Assembly: GCA_016839165.1 (NCBI GenBank)
Contig: CP069300.1
Location: 434,001-498,000 of the forward strand
DNA length: 64,000 nt
DNA from: Bradyrhizobium sp. PSBB068
Lineage (GTDB): Bacteria > Pseudomonadota > Alphaproteobacteria > Rhizobiales > Xanthobacteraceae
Direction: 5' to 3'
The notes under the pieces were generated by a model. It ran no database searches. It was not told the DNA's origin and saw only the letters and a program-made list of their open reading frames with translations. This document shows, one piece after another, positions 1-8,399 of this stretch (the first letter of the stretch is position 1; each line of letters starts with the position of its first letter). The position numbers and the translations under genes were made by a program.

Positions 1-2
1 GG

Positions 3-404
3 ATGCGCGAGTACTGGACGCGCGGCGTCGGCGCGGCGCGGCTCGCCGCCGAACTGCGCAGCGATCCGCAGATGTGCGGACTTGCGCTTTACAACGTTCG
101 CTTCCAGCAGTTGCCGGGGCGGGAACGCTTGGTCGGCCCGGTGCCGCTCTATGCGCTGCAGCCCGCCGATCCCCTTGCCGAGATGATCCTGCCGCCGCTG
201 CTGTTGCAGGCGACCCGGCCGGCCTTCAATCGCATCCTTGCGCGGCCCGAGGCGGCAAGCGACCTGCCGGTGGATTTTTCACGGCAAAGCTGCGCCCGCG
301 TCGGCTTCAGCGATGCCTGCATCTATGCCCGCGGGGGGAGCTGCGACGCATCGGTCGCTGCGCCCTTTGTCATCAATGACGTGCTCGTGAGGATGGGCCA
401 GTAG
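3..404 (+). CDS. C-terminal part of an unidentified protein (open at left edge)
   Basis: The frame is open to the left edge, so the ATG at position 3 may be internal and the gene probably starts outside the window. The 133 visible residues have no transmembrane segment. They show two Cys-containing stretches near the end (RQSCARVGFSDACIY and GGSCDAS). The layout, with CGLALYNV followed by VPLYAL and a Cys-rich soluble end, loosely recalls the periplasmic tail of membrane mannosyl/glycosyltransferases. That is inference only, and I do not assign a function. It ends about 110 nt before the tRNA gene. Confidence 0.5.
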   Translation: MREYWTRGVGAARLAAELRSDPQMCGLALYNVRFQQLPGRERLVGPVPLYALQPADPLAEMILPPLLLQATRPAFNRILARPEAASDLPVDFSRQSCARVGFSDACIYARGGSCDASVAAPFVINDVLVRMGQ

Positions 405-513
405 CAGGCGGCGCCGCGGCGATCGGCGTCAATGCGCGCTTGATCCGCCACCTCGGCCCGGGCTATGGTCCGGCTAGTCGCCCCCATGGGGTCGACCTCA
501 AGCAATTGAGATC

Positions 514-587
514 GCGGGCGTAGTTCAATGGTAGAACGGCAGCTTCCCAAGCTGCATACGAGGGTTCGATTCCCTTCGCCCGCTCCA
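514..587 (+). tRNA. tRNA-Gly (anticodon CCC)
   Basis: The cloverleaf folds by eye. The acceptor stem GCGGGCG (514-520) pairs with CGCCCGC (577-583). The anticodon stem GCAGC/GCTGC encloses the loop TTCCCAA, with anticodon CCC at 546-548. The T arm GAGGG-TTCGATT-CCCTT spans 560-576. Discriminator U (584) is followed by an encoded CCA (585-587). This isoacceptor reads GGG codons. Confidence 0.96.
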
Positions 588-662
588 GCCCTCAGGCGAA
601 ATTGCACGAGACGGTTTTGTCGGCGAGGCGATATATTTCGCGGCCATAGCGGGAGATTTTAC

Positions 663-914
663 GTGAGGTTGCCTGGAGCGCTGTTGCTCGCGCTGAGCGC
701 GCTTTGCATGACGAAGCCGGCATCGGCACAAACCTATGATCCTCGCTATCCCGTCTGCATGCATGTGTACGGCGAGCTGATCGGCGAACGAATGGACTGC
801 ATCTTCACGTCGCTGGAGCAGTGCCAGGCGGCAGCCGTAGGGAATCCGGCAACTTGCCTGATCAATCCGTTTTACGCGCCAAGGCCAACGCGTCCGGGCA
901 GGCCTGAACGCTGA
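663..914 (+). CDS. DUF3551 family small secreted protein
   Basis: This is a small predicted exported protein of about 83 residues. The frame runs back through the tRNA gene, so the true start lies downstream of it. A GTG at 663 opens directly onto a signal peptide: VRLPG, a hydrophobic LLLALSAL core, and a cleavage site near PASA-QTY. The mature part has the Cys spacing typical of DUF3551 (YPVCMHVYG, MDCIFTSLEQCQ, ATCLINPFY) and a Pro/Arg tail. DUF3551 paralogues are numerous in Bradyrhizobium and their function is unknown. The start codon is a choice on signal-peptide grounds, because no strong Shine-Dalgarno sequence is visible. Confidence 0.72.
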   Translation: MRLPGALLLALSALCMTKPASAQTYDPRYPVCMHVYGELIGERMDCIFTSLEQCQAAAVGNPATCLINPFYAPRPTRPGRPER

Positions 915-1191
915 CCTTTCCATTCATGCACGCGGGCTTGCCGATCTCCGCGCCGCAATCGCGATCCGGATTCCTGACCCGGCAGTTCCGCAAGACGCGC
1001 CACGCACGACGGTCCCGGGATATTGCGGCGATCTGTTCACGCAACGTGCGCGCCTAACGCATTGTACCCGACCTGTTCTTCTCACAACGCGCAGTTATGT
1101 TTCCGTAGTTCTCCGTCTTTGAGAACGGAGTTCCGCCGGAACTCGGGAGCGGCCGGCAAGTGCCCGCGGTTGCGTCGTTCTTTGGCGGCGA

Positions 1192-2211
1192 TCAGCGCCA
1201 GCCCATCGCCGGCGCGACGTGAGTCAGGATGCTCTCGATCACATGCGCGTTGTAGGCGACGCCGAGTTGATTGGGGACGGTCAGCAGCAACGTGTCGGCC
1301 TCTGCGATCGCCTCATCCGTCTTGAGCTGCTCGATCAGTTTGTCCGGCTCGGCGGCGTAGCCGCGGCCGAAGATCGCGCGCGTCCGCTCGTCGATGAAGC
1401 CGATCTGGTCTTCCTCCTGCCCGTTGCCGAAATAGGCGCGGTCGCGATCGTCGACCAGCGCGAAGATGCTGCGGCTCACCGAGACCCGCGGCTCGCTTGT
1501 GTGGCCGGCCTCTTTCCAGGCAGCACGGTACGCCCGGATCTGTGCAGCCTGCTGGATGTGGAAGGCCTCTCCGGTCTCGTCGCTCTTCAGCGTCGAGCTC
1601 TGCAGGTTCATGCGGAGCTTCGCGGCCCAGACCGCGGTCGCGTTCGAGCCGGCGCCCCACCAGATGCGTTCGCGCAGGCCTTGCGAGAGCGGTTCGAGCC
1701 GCAGCAGGCCGGGCGGATTGGGAAACATCGGCCGCGGATTCGGCTGCGCAAAGCCTTCACCGCGCAACAGGTCGAGGAAGATCTCGGCATGGCGCCGGCC
1801 CATGTCGGCGTCGGTCTGGCCCTCGCCCGGCTGGTAGCCGAAATAGCGCCAGCCATCGATCACCTGTTCGGGCGAGCCGCGGCTAATGCCGAGCTGCAGG
1901 CGCCCGCCCGCGATCAGGTCGGCCGCGCCGGCGTCCTCGATCATGTACATCGGATTTTCGTAGCGCATATCGATCACGGCGGTGCCGATCTCGATCCGGC
2001 TGGTCTTGGCGCCGACCGCCGCCAGCAGCGGGAAGGGCGAGGCGAGCTGCCGGGCGAAGTGATGGACGCGAAAATACGCGCCGTCAGCGCCGAGCTGTTC
2101 GGCGGCCACCGCAAGGTCGATGGATTGCAGGAGCACGTCCGCGGCCGAGCGGGCCTGGGATTGCGGCGAGGGCGTCCAGTGCCCGAACGAAAGGAATCCG
2201 ATTTTCTTCAT
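1192..2211 (-). CDS. LLM-class flavin-dependent monooxygenase (bacterial luciferase-like)
   Basis: A 339-residue TIM-barrel flavin monooxygenase of the luciferase-like superfamily, which uses FMNH2 and O2 on an unidentified substrate. Visible family signatures are the N-terminal MKKIGFLSFGHW, the AEQLGADGAYFRVHHF stretch, GTAVIDMRYENP, and LGISRGSPEQVIDGWRYFGY. The frame continues 30 codons upstream, but those codons read through a short tandem repeat (SFSHARL/TFSHAGI), so the ATG at 2211 is preferred. It stands alone on the minus strand, divergent from the OYE-type gene at 2500. Confidence 0.85.
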   Translation of the reverse strand: MKKIGFLSFGHWTPSPQSQARSAADVLLQSIDLAVAAEQLGADGAYFRVHHFARQLASPFPLLAAVGAKTSRIEIGTAVIDMRYENPMYMIEDAGAADLIAGGRLQLGISRGSPEQVIDGWRYFGYQPGEGQTDADMGRRHAEIFLDLLRGEGFAQPNPRPMFPNPPGLLRLEPLSQGLRERIWWGAGSNATAVWAAKLRMNLQSSTLKSDETGEAFHIQQAAQIRAYRAAWKEAGHTSEPRVSVSRSIFALVDDRDRAYFGNGQEEDQIGFIDERTRAIFGRGYAAEPDKLIEQLKTDEAIAEADTLLLTVPNQLGVAYNAHVIESILTHVAPAMGWR

Positions 2212-2259
2212 GTCGGCAATGTAGGCATGTCCGGCGCGAATTGCGATCCGTGGCGCGAT

Positions 2260-2301
2260 CCCGGCATGACTGAAAGTCAGCCGGGCATGACTGAAACTCA
2301 T
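2260..2301. repeat. Two-copy 21-nt tandem repeat
   Basis: Two adjacent 21-nt units (2260-2280 and 2281-2301) share GGCATGACTGAAA and differ at a few positions. They lie between the divergent monooxygenase and OYE genes and may be a remnant of a larger palindromic intergenic repeat. Confidence 0.5.
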
Positions 2302-2499
2302 CCAAGGATAGTGGAATGTGTTTACCAGCCGCGCGAATATCCGCGGCAGATGCTGCGGGTTTTGCGGATCGTGCCATTGCCCGGGTGCTGCATGCGTGCA
2401 GGTCCTGCCGCCTGCGCTGTTGTGCGGCTTGCGATTGCGGGACGCGCTGCCTAGCTTTCGGCCGCCATTCTCCCCGCCACCACGCGTCCGCAGGTCCCG

Positions 2500-3666
2500 A
2501 TGTCGCAGCCGTTTCTGTTTCAGCCGATCACGCTTCGCGGCGTGACCTCCCGAAACCGCATCCTGATTTCACCGATGTGCCAGTATTCGGCGACCGACGG
2601 CCTCGCCAATGACTGGCACCTTGTTCATCTTGGCAAGTTTGCCCAGGGCGGCGCCGGGCTCGTGATGGTCGAGGCCGCGGCGGTCGCGGCCGAGGGCCGC
2701 ATCACCCATGGCGATGTCGGTATCTGGAACGACGAGCAGATCGCGCCGCTCGAGCGCATCGCGGCCTTCCTGAAGGACAACGGCGCCGTGCCCGCGATCC
2801 AGCTCGCGCATGCCGGCCGCAAGGCCAGCATGCAGCGTCCCTGGTACGGCAATGCCGCGCTCGACGAGGCCGATCGCGCCCGCGGCGATCTGCCGTGGCG
2901 GACAGTGGCGCCGAGCGCGATCCCGATGGAGGAGGGCTGGCTGATGCCGCGCGCGCTCGATGTGGCCGAGCTCGCCGCGTTGCGCGAACAATGGCGGCGC
3001 GCCACCTTGCGCGCGGTGGAGGCCGGCTTCGAATTCGTCGAGGTGCATTGCGCGCATGGTTATCTGCTGCACGAATTCCTTTCGCCCTTGTCGAACCGCC
3101 GCAGCGACGCCTATGGCGGCGACCGCGCCGGGCGGATGCGCTATCCGCTCGAGGTCATCGAGACCGTGCGCGCCGCCTGGCCCGCGGAGCGGCCGCTGGC
3201 GGTGCGGATCTCCTCGGTCGATGGCGTCGAGGGCGGCCTGACGCTCGAGGACCAGATCGCGTTCGCGCGCGAAGCCAAGGCGCGCGGCGCCGATCTGATC
3301 GATTGTTCGTCGGGCGGCCTGCTCGGTTCGGCGACGGCGGCGCGGATTCCGCGCGGCTATGGCTTCCAGGTGCCCTATGCGGACGAGATCCGGCGCGCCG
3401 CCGAAATCGCCACCATCGCGGTCGGACTGATCCTGCATCCGCAGCAGGCGGAAGACGTGCTGGCCAATGGCCAGGCCGATCTGGTCGCGATCGGCCGCGA
3501 GGCGCTGTTCGATCCGAACTGGCCGCTGCACGCCGAGCTTGCGCTGGGCGGCGGAGGCGGCGAGGTGTTCGCGTCCTGGCCCAGGCAGTATGGTTGGTGG
3601 CTGGAGCGGCGCGAGCCCGGCCTGCGCAGGCTCGAAGGTCCGCCGCTGCCATACCGCGGCGTTTGA
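2500..3666 (+). CDS. NADH:flavin oxidoreductase, Old Yellow Enzyme family (YqjM/NamA-like)
   Basis: A 388-residue FMN-dependent ene-reductase of the thermophilic-like OYE class, expected to reduce activated C=C bonds with NAD(P)H. Landmarks are the N-terminal FQPITLRGVTSRNRI, the flavin-modulating Cys in SPMCQYSA (about residue 27), and the substrate-binding motif HCAHGYLLHEFLSPLSNRR. The phosphate-binding end, VGLILHPQQAEDVL followed by DLVAIGREALFDPNWP, is also clear. Length fits the family. The ATG at 2500 follows a weak leader. A DapA-family lyase starts 37 nt downstream on the same strand, so the two may be co-transcribed in degradation of an unknown small molecule. Confidence 0.92.
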   Translation: MSQPFLFQPITLRGVTSRNRILISPMCQYSATDGLANDWHLVHLGKFAQGGAGLVMVEAAAVAAEGRITHGDVGIWNDEQIAPLERIAAFLKDNGAVPAIQLAHAGRKASMQRPWYGNAALDEADRARGDLPWRTVAPSAIPMEEGWLMPRALDVAELAALREQWRRATLRAVEAGFEFVEVHCAHGYLLHEFLSPLSNRRSDAYGGDRAGRMRYPLEVIETVRAAWPAERPLAVRISSVDGVEGGLTLEDQIAFAREAKARGADLIDCSSGGLLGSATAARIPRGYGFQVPYADEIRRAAEIATIAVGLILHPQQAEDVLANGQADLVAIGREALFDPNWPLHAELALGGGGGEVFASWPRQYGWWLERREPGLRRLEGPPLPYRGV

Positions 3667-3702
3667 CGAGAACAGCTGACAACAAACTTGGGAGGTCGTC
3701 TT

Positions 3703-4632
3703 ATGCCAACAATCGCAAAGCGTCCCTATCGCGGCGTCTTCCCGGTGGCGCCGACCATCTTCGATGTCAACGGCAACCTCGACCTCGACGGACAGCGGCG
3801 CTGCATCGATTTCATGATCGATGCCGGCTCGCACGGCATCTGCATCCTCGCCAACTTCTCCGAGCAGTTCGTGCTCACCGATGCCGAGCGCGAGACCGTG
3901 ATGCATACGGTGCTCGAGCACGTCGCGGGCCGCATCCCCGTCATCGTCACCACCACGCATTTCTCCTCGGCGGTGTGCGCCGCGCGCAGCCGCGAGGCGG
4001 AGACCGCCGGTGCCGCGATGGTGATGATCATGCCGCCCTATCATGGCGCGACCTTCCGCGTCGGCGAGCCGGCGATCTATGAGTTCTATCGGGTGGTCTC
4101 GGATGCGATCGGCATCCCGATCATGATCCAGGACGCGCCGGTCGCGGGCACGCCGCTCTCGGTCGATTTCCTGGCGCGGATGGCGAAGGAGCTCGCCAAT
4201 GTCAGATACTTCAAGATCGAGGTGCCGATGGCTGCCAACAAGCTGCGCGGCCTGATCGAGAAGGGCGGCAGCGTGATCGAGGGGCCGTGGGACGGCGAGG
4301 AGGCGATCACGCTGATGGCCGATCTCGATGCCGGCGCGACCGGCGCGATGACCGGCGGCGGCTATCCCGACGGCATCCGCCAGATCATGGATCCGTTCCT
4401 CGCCGGCCGCCGCGACGAGGCGGTGCAGGCCTATGCGCGCTGGCTGCCGCTGATCAATTACGAGAACCGGCAATGCGGGTTGCAGGCTTGCAAGGTGCTG
4501 ATGCGCGAGGGCGGCGTCATCAAGTCGGACGCGGTCCGGCACCCGCTGCAACCGCTGCATCCGGCCACCCGCGCCGGACTGATTGAGATCGCGCGCACGC
4601 TCGATCCGGTCGTGCTGCGCTGGGGGCGCTGA
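3703..4632 (+). CDS. Dihydrodipicolinate synthase/N-acetylneuraminate lyase family protein
   Basis: A 309-residue class I aldolase-fold lyase. GVFPVAPTIFDVNGNLD opens the barrel as in DapA/NAL proteins. The Schiff-base lysine is expected in VRYFKIEVP (about residue 172). The GAMTGGGYPDGIR stretch replaces the usual GxIS region. The Shine-Dalgarno GGAGG (3691-3695) sits 7 nt before the ATG at 3703, which decides the start over an upstream TTG. It is unlikely to be the lysine-pathway dapA, because the immediate neighbour is a catabolic-looking OYE. A keto-deoxy-sugar or hydroxy-acid aldolase/dehydratase is more plausible, but the substrate is unknown. Confidence 0.87.
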   Translation: MPTIAKRPYRGVFPVAPTIFDVNGNLDLDGQRRCIDFMIDAGSHGICILANFSEQFVLTDAERETVMHTVLEHVAGRIPVIVTTTHFSSAVCAARSREAETAGAAMVMIMPPYHGATFRVGEPAIYEFYRVVSDAIGIPIMIQDAPVAGTPLSVDFLARMAKELANVRYFKIEVPMAANKLRGLIEKGGSVIEGPWDGEEAITLMADLDAGATGAMTGGGYPDGIRQIMDPFLAGRRDEAVQAYARWLPLINYENRQCGLQACKVLMREGGVIKSDAVRHPLQPLHPATRAGLIEIARTLDPVVLRWGR

Positions 4633-4755
4633 GCCGCACCGGCTGTTGCGTCCGGGTCGTCGCTCCGGCTGCATTCACATAACCGTCAACAACGGTATCT
4701 ACCGTTCCGATCCGGTACGGGGGAGCGGGGAATTCTCCCTCGCGGGTGGTTACGT

Positions 4756-4767
4756 CTGACCGGTCAG
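4756..4767. promoter_or_regulatory. Perfect 12-bp palindrome just before a start codon
   Basis: CTGACCGGTCAG is a perfect palindrome ending 7 nt before the ATG at 4775. It could be an operator or could influence translation initiation. Nothing in the sequence identifies a binding protein. Confidence 0.35.
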
Positions 4768-4774
4768 GCAGCGG

Positions 4775-5878
4775 ATGATCGAAACCTTCCGGGTTGGCCG
4801 TTATGCGATGCGCTACGGCCATTTCGTGCCGCGGCTTTACAACTATTGCCGGTCGCTCGGCTTTGAGCGGCAGCGTATGCTGCCGTCACGCGCCTTCTGC
4901 TCCGACGAGAGCCAGGGCTATCCGGTCATGCTGCTGGCCCAGCATTTCGGGACGTTTCCGTTCGACCACGGGCGGGTCGGCGGCAAGGTCGCGATCAACC
5001 GCCACGGGCCCTATGCCCATCACGGCGAGGACCTGGTGCTGATCCAGGCCAGCCATGTCGGCTACAATCCCGATGACGGCCGCTTCGGCGTCTATCAGCG
5101 CCATCGCACCGAAGGCTGCCGGTTCGGAGATTGCTGCGGCAAGCTCTGCGGCGTGCTGCGCTGGTACGAGGACGAATACGCGCATGCCTGCCGGCAGGTG
5201 CAGTGCGGCCGGCTCGATGGCGAGCCGGTGTTCCAGATCGACAATCAATATCTCGACGACAGCCGCAGCGAAGGCGTCTTTCTGCGGCTCGACCGCATGG
5301 TCGAGACGCCGCCGCAACCGTTGACCGTGCTGAGCACGTCCAAGGTCTTTCGCGCAGGCCATTCGATCCGCGAACGGTTGGGCGAAGCCTGCTTTGGCGA
5401 GACGCCGGCGCCGATCGGGACGGCGCTGTCACCCGAACTGTTTCACTTCCGCCGTGCGCTGGCCGAAGGTCCCGAGGGCCATGACCTTCTCGAGGCGGCG
5501 CTCGCGCCGGTCATGCCGGCCCTGGTGACGTCGCCGCATCCTGCGCTGGATGCCGCCCGCTTCGTCACCCAGGCCGAGTTCGACCGCACCTATCGGAGCA
5601 TCCTGCGCGAGCCGGCGTTTGCCACCAAGAACGTCCTGTTTGTCTCCGGCCTGAACATCGACGTCTCGCCGCGCGAGGGATTCCCGTTCCCGTTCACCAA
5701 ATTCGTGCCCTGGGCGGCCTATGCCCGGCTGTGCGACGGCCGCTCGTTCCTGCTCGAGCAGGAGCAGCTGGTCGAGACGCTCCGCCGGATGCCCGGCGAA
5801 AATCCGGATTGCCTGTCGTTCGACGGCACGATCGAGCAGATGACCACCGCGCCGGAAATCCGCATTCCGATCGGCTGA
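4775..5878 (+). CDS. Uncharacterised protein with a possible LCIB/C-type (theta) carbonic anhydrase core
   Basis: A 367-residue protein without signal peptide or membrane segment. The most conserved-looking block is residues 83-130: HGEDLVLIQASHVGYNPDDG, then GCRFGDCCGKLCGVLRWY. It contains His94 and a Cys cluster (115, 120, 121, 125). The order 'hydrophobic strand - x-HVG - x-DG - CG(x)-CG' resembles the LCIB/C carbonic anhydrase domain known from algal CO2-concentrating proteins and some bacteria. The rest is unfamiliar. The assignment is my pattern match, not a confirmed family. Its stop codon overlaps the start of the next small ORF (ATGA), so the two are probably translationally coupled. 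Confidence 0.5.
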   Translation: MIETFRVGRYAMRYGHFVPRLYNYCRSLGFERQRMLPSRAFCSDESQGYPVMLLAQHFGTFPFDHGRVGGKVAINRHGPYAHHGEDLVLIQASHVGYNPDDGRFGVYQRHRTEGCRFGDCCGKLCGVLRWYEDEYAHACRQVQCGRLDGEPVFQIDNQYLDDSRSEGVFLRLDRMVETPPQPLTVLSTSKVFRAGHSIRERLGEACFGETPAPIGTALSPELFHFRRALAEGPEGHDLLEAALAPVMPALVTSPHPALDAARFVTQAEFDRTYRSILREPAFATKNVLFVSGLNIDVSPREGFPFPFTKFVPWAAYARLCDGRSFLLEQEQLVETLRRMPGENPDCLSFDGTIEQMTTAPEIRIPIG

Positions 5879-6078
5879 TGGATATGACGACGCTTCCCGC
5901 CCTGCGTACCCCCGCTCCCCTCAGGCCACGCCTCGAGCGTCTTGAATTCGCAGACCGTGAGCGGGGTCTGACCCGACGTCACTTCATGCTCGGCTGTCTC
6001 GGTCTGGCGGCAAGCCAAATGGTTCGCCTGATCGACAGGCTGCAGCAACTGCCGCTGCTGCGCATTCGCTTCCCCTGA
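5878..6078 (+). CDS. Small hypothetical protein coupled to the upstream gene
   Basis: A 66-residue ORF whose ATG overlaps the preceding stop codon in an ATGA junction, which is the main support for it being real. It has a basic N-terminal half followed by RRHFMLGCLGLAASQ, a twin-Arg-plus-short-hydrophobic stretch. That stretch is too short and too far from the start to be a confident signal. No family was recognised. Confidence 0.45.
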   Translation: MDMTTLPALRTPAPLRPRLERLEFADRERGLTRRHFMLGCLGLAASQMVRLIDRLQQLPLLRIRFP

Positions 6079-6128
6079 CGGCATCGCGGCGAGCGCATCT
6101 TATTGAATCGCTTTGGCCGTGCGCTCGG

Positions 6129-6255
6129 TTCACCTCTCCCCATTTGGGGAGAGGTCGATTTGCGAAGCAAATCGGGTGAGGGGCCGCAGCTCCCACGAGG
6201 GACCGTAGACCCTCACCCGGCGCTACGCGCCGACCTCTCCCAAGGGAGAGGTGAA
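6129..6255. repeat. Palindromic intergenic repeat (CCTCTCCC...GGGAGAGG family)
   Basis: A 127-nt element bounded by inverted ends (TTCACCTCTCCC and GGGAGAGGTGAA). It contains internal hairpins, including GATTTGCGAAGCAAATC and CGGCGCTACGCGCCG. It belongs to the same general family as the elements at 34464, 37052 and 39025. It fills the convergent gap between the small ORF and the DUF445 gene and may also serve as a bidirectional transcript end. Confidence 0.8.
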
Positions 6256-6296
6256 CCTCCGCCGTCGATCCAGGTTCAACTTAATCCCGTCATGCG

Positions 6297-7544
6297 CTAC
6301 AGCCAGCGCGAGACCGAGAAGATCAGCAGCCCGACGAGCCCTCCGACGACGGTGCCGTTGATCCGGATGAATTGCAGATCGCGCCCGACCTGCATTTCGA
6401 TCCGCATGATCAGCGTTTCGGTGTCCCAGTTTTCGACCACCTTGCGGATGAAGGCCGCGATCTCCTGGCGCCGCGATGCGACGGCGCGCAGCGCGGCGAC
6501 GCGAAGCCAGCGGTTGATACGGTCGCGCATCTCGGCATCGTCCCGGACCCGGGCGGCAACCGACGTGAGGGCGGTTTCGATCGCGTCCGCAATCGCGGCC
6601 GAGGTCGCTGCGGAATTCAGCCGCATCTCGATGGCGTGCCACATCGCGTCGATCTGTCCGATCACGGCGGGATTGTCGAGCATCTGCTGCTTCAGCTCCT
6701 CGCCCCTGGCGAGGTATTCGGGATCGGTGGCGAGCCGGTCGATCAGGCGCTCGATCTCGGCCTTGAGCTCGACGCGCCAGGGATGGTTCGGCTCGCGCAT
6801 CTCGTCGAGCGTCTGGCTGACGCCGGAGATGACGCGGTCGGCCACCATGCCGTCGACCCATTTCGGAACGAACCGGTACGAGCGCTGCGAGACCTTCTTG
6901 CGGATCGTCTCCTTGTTGTTGGCGAGCGCCACGCTCGCCGATGTGATCAATCGCTCCACCAGCGCCTGGGCGTTGCCATGCGCCCATAATAGCGCCAGCA
7001 CCCGCGAAGCGAGCGGGGCCGCCGGAACCGCCGCGATGCCCTGCCGAGTGCGGCGGGTCAGAAAGGCGTTGATCTCGGCGCTCGGCGTCGCCTGCAGGGC
7101 CTGATGGACCGCCGAGACCGTGCGTTGGGCCGCGCTGCGGGCATGCGTCGGCCGCTCGATCCATTGCGCCGTCCAGCCGGCGATGTCGACGTCTCGGATG
7201 CGATCGCCGACCACGCGGGGCGACAGGAAATTGTTGGCGATGAAGCGGCCGAGCGCGACCGCGATGCGTTGCTTGCTCTGCGGAACGATCGCGGTGTGCG
7301 GGATCGGGATGCCGAGCGGATGACGGAACAGCGCGACGACGGCGAACCAGTCGGCGCAGGCGCCGATCATGCCGGCTTCGGCGAAAGCGCGCGGATAGGC
7401 CAGCCACGGCCAGTGCGGCTGCGCCATCGAGGTCGCCAGAAATACCAGCAGCATGAACACGAGCAAACCCGTGGCCAGCGTGCGCATGCGGCGAAGGTCG
7501 CGCAGCCTGGTGTCCTCAGGCGGAAGCACGGCGCCGATGTCCAA
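6297..7544 (-). CDS. DUF445 family membrane protein
   Basis: A 415-residue DUF445 (YjiN-like) protein. It has an N-terminal transmembrane segment (LATGLLVFMLLVFLATS), then the family block AFAEAGMIGACADWFAVVALFRHPLGIPIPHTAIVP, a long charged helical body, and a C-terminal hydrophobic end (GTVVGGLVGLLIFSV). The start is a TTG at 7544, 15 nt after the EcsC stop. Weak initiation would fit translational dependence on the upstream cistron. It is the last gene of the minus-strand block that begins at 11626. The biochemical role is unknown. Confidence 0.82.
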   Translation of the reverse strand: MDIGAVLPPEDTRLRDLRRMRTLATGLLVFMLLVFLATSMAQPHWPWLAYPRAFAEAGMIGACADWFAVVALFRHPLGIPIPHTAIVPQSKQRIAVALGRFIANNFLSPRVVGDRIRDVDIAGWTAQWIERPTHARSAAQRTVSAVHQALQATPSAEINAFLTRRTRQGIAAVPAAPLASRVLALLWAHGNAQALVERLITSASVALANNKETIRKKVSQRSYRFVPKWVDGMVADRVISGVSQTLDEMREPNHPWRVELKAEIERLIDRLATDPEYLARGEELKQQMLDNPAVIGQIDAMWHAIEMRLNSAATSAAIADAIETALTSVAARVRDDAEMRDRINRWLRVAALRAVASRRQEIAAFIRKVVENWDTETLIMRIEMQVGRDLQFIRINGTVVGGLVGLLIFSVSRWL

Positions 7545-7559
7545 TTGCTGCCAAACGCC

Positions 7560-8399
7560 TCATACCGTCGCGACGCCGCGCCGCGGCCCGAGCCCGGCTG
7601 CGATCGCCGCATAGTGTTGTCGAACGCCCGCGCTGCCGTGCAGCCGCTCCAGCCGGCGCACGGTGAAGTGACCTTTCGCGATCTTCTGGAAATGGTCCAT
7701 GAAGATGACGTTGACGGTTGCGCCGAACGCTGCGCCGATGATCGGCACCGCGCCGGCCGCCGCCTTGTCCGAGACCACCAGCCCGAACCGGGAGACGATT
7801 TCGCTGACCAGGTTGGAGATCACCGGGGCGGAGGCATCCACCGCGCCGCGCTCCAGGATGTAGGCGGCGGCGTCGCTGGTGTATTTGCTGATCAGCGCGC
7901 GGGCGGCGTAGTAGCCGATGTCGAGATTCTCGTCGGTTCGCTTGGTGCCGTAGGCGAACACTTCGAGGCAGGCGAGCCTGGCCTCGATCCGGGAGAGGTC
8001 CTCGCCCTGGTGCCGCGCGATCTCGGCGATCGCGCGCAGCATCAACGTCGTGGTCAGAGGCAGCTCGACCGCGAGCGCACCGAAGCCGAGCAGGCCGCTC
8101 ACGCCACCGGTCACGCCGGCGAGAAACGATGAAAAGGTGACCGCGGGTGCGGGCGGCGGCTTCTCGTCGAGCGTATCGACGGCGACTTCCAGCCCCTTCA
8201 TCACCGCCGTGCGCACCAGTCCGCTGAGCTGGCGGTTGGCGGCTTTCGGCAGCAGGCCCAGGACCCGGTTGACGGGGATGCCGGCATAGTCGGCGATCCT
8301 TGCCGCGAGGTTGGAGCTCTCCAGCGTCCTGACTGCGGCTTGTAGTGCGGCGTGATCGCCGGGAGGAAGCAGGACGAGCTGGGTGACATCCTGGCTCAT
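7560..8399 (-). CDS. EcsC family protein
   Basis: A 279-residue EcsC-family protein. The ATG at 8399 overlaps the stop of the P-type ATPase gene (ATGA), fixing both the start and the operon link. The family core has a Gly/Leu-rich central segment (FLAGVTGGVSGLLGFGALAVELPLTTTLMLRAIAEIA). It continues through a CLEVFAYG stretch and ends in AVPIIGAAFGATVNVIFMDHFQKIAKGHFTVRRLE. EcsC is named after the third gene of the Bacillus ecs ABC operon, and its molecular function is not established. Membrane association is likely. Confidence 0.83.
   Translation of the reverse strand: MSQDVTQLVLLPPGDHAALQAAVRTLESSNLAARIADYAGIPVNRVLGLLPKAANRQLSGLVRTAVMKGLEVAVDTLDEKPPPAPAVTFSSFLAGVTGGVSGLLGFGALAVELPLTTTLMLRAIAEIARHQGEDLSRIEARLACLEVFAYGTKRTDENLDIGYYAARALISKYTSDAAAYILERGAVDASAPVISNLVSEIVSRFGLVVSDKAAAGAVPIIGAAFGATVNVIFMDHFQKIAKGHFTVRRLERLHGSAGVRQHYAAIAAGLGPRRGVATV

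Noticed and set aside
3703..4632. dapA of lysine biosynthesis
   Set aside because: The neighbour is an OYE-type enzyme and the GxIS-region differs; only the superfamily can be supported.
2569..4674. 701-residue minus-strand open frame opposite the OYE and DapA-family genes
   Set aside because: Both sense genes have clear catalytic motifs and a good Shine-Dalgarno sequence; the antisense frame has none.
6129..6255. CRISPR array or phage attachment site
   Set aside because: It is one palindromic element, not regularly spaced direct repeats, and similar elements recur singly across the window.
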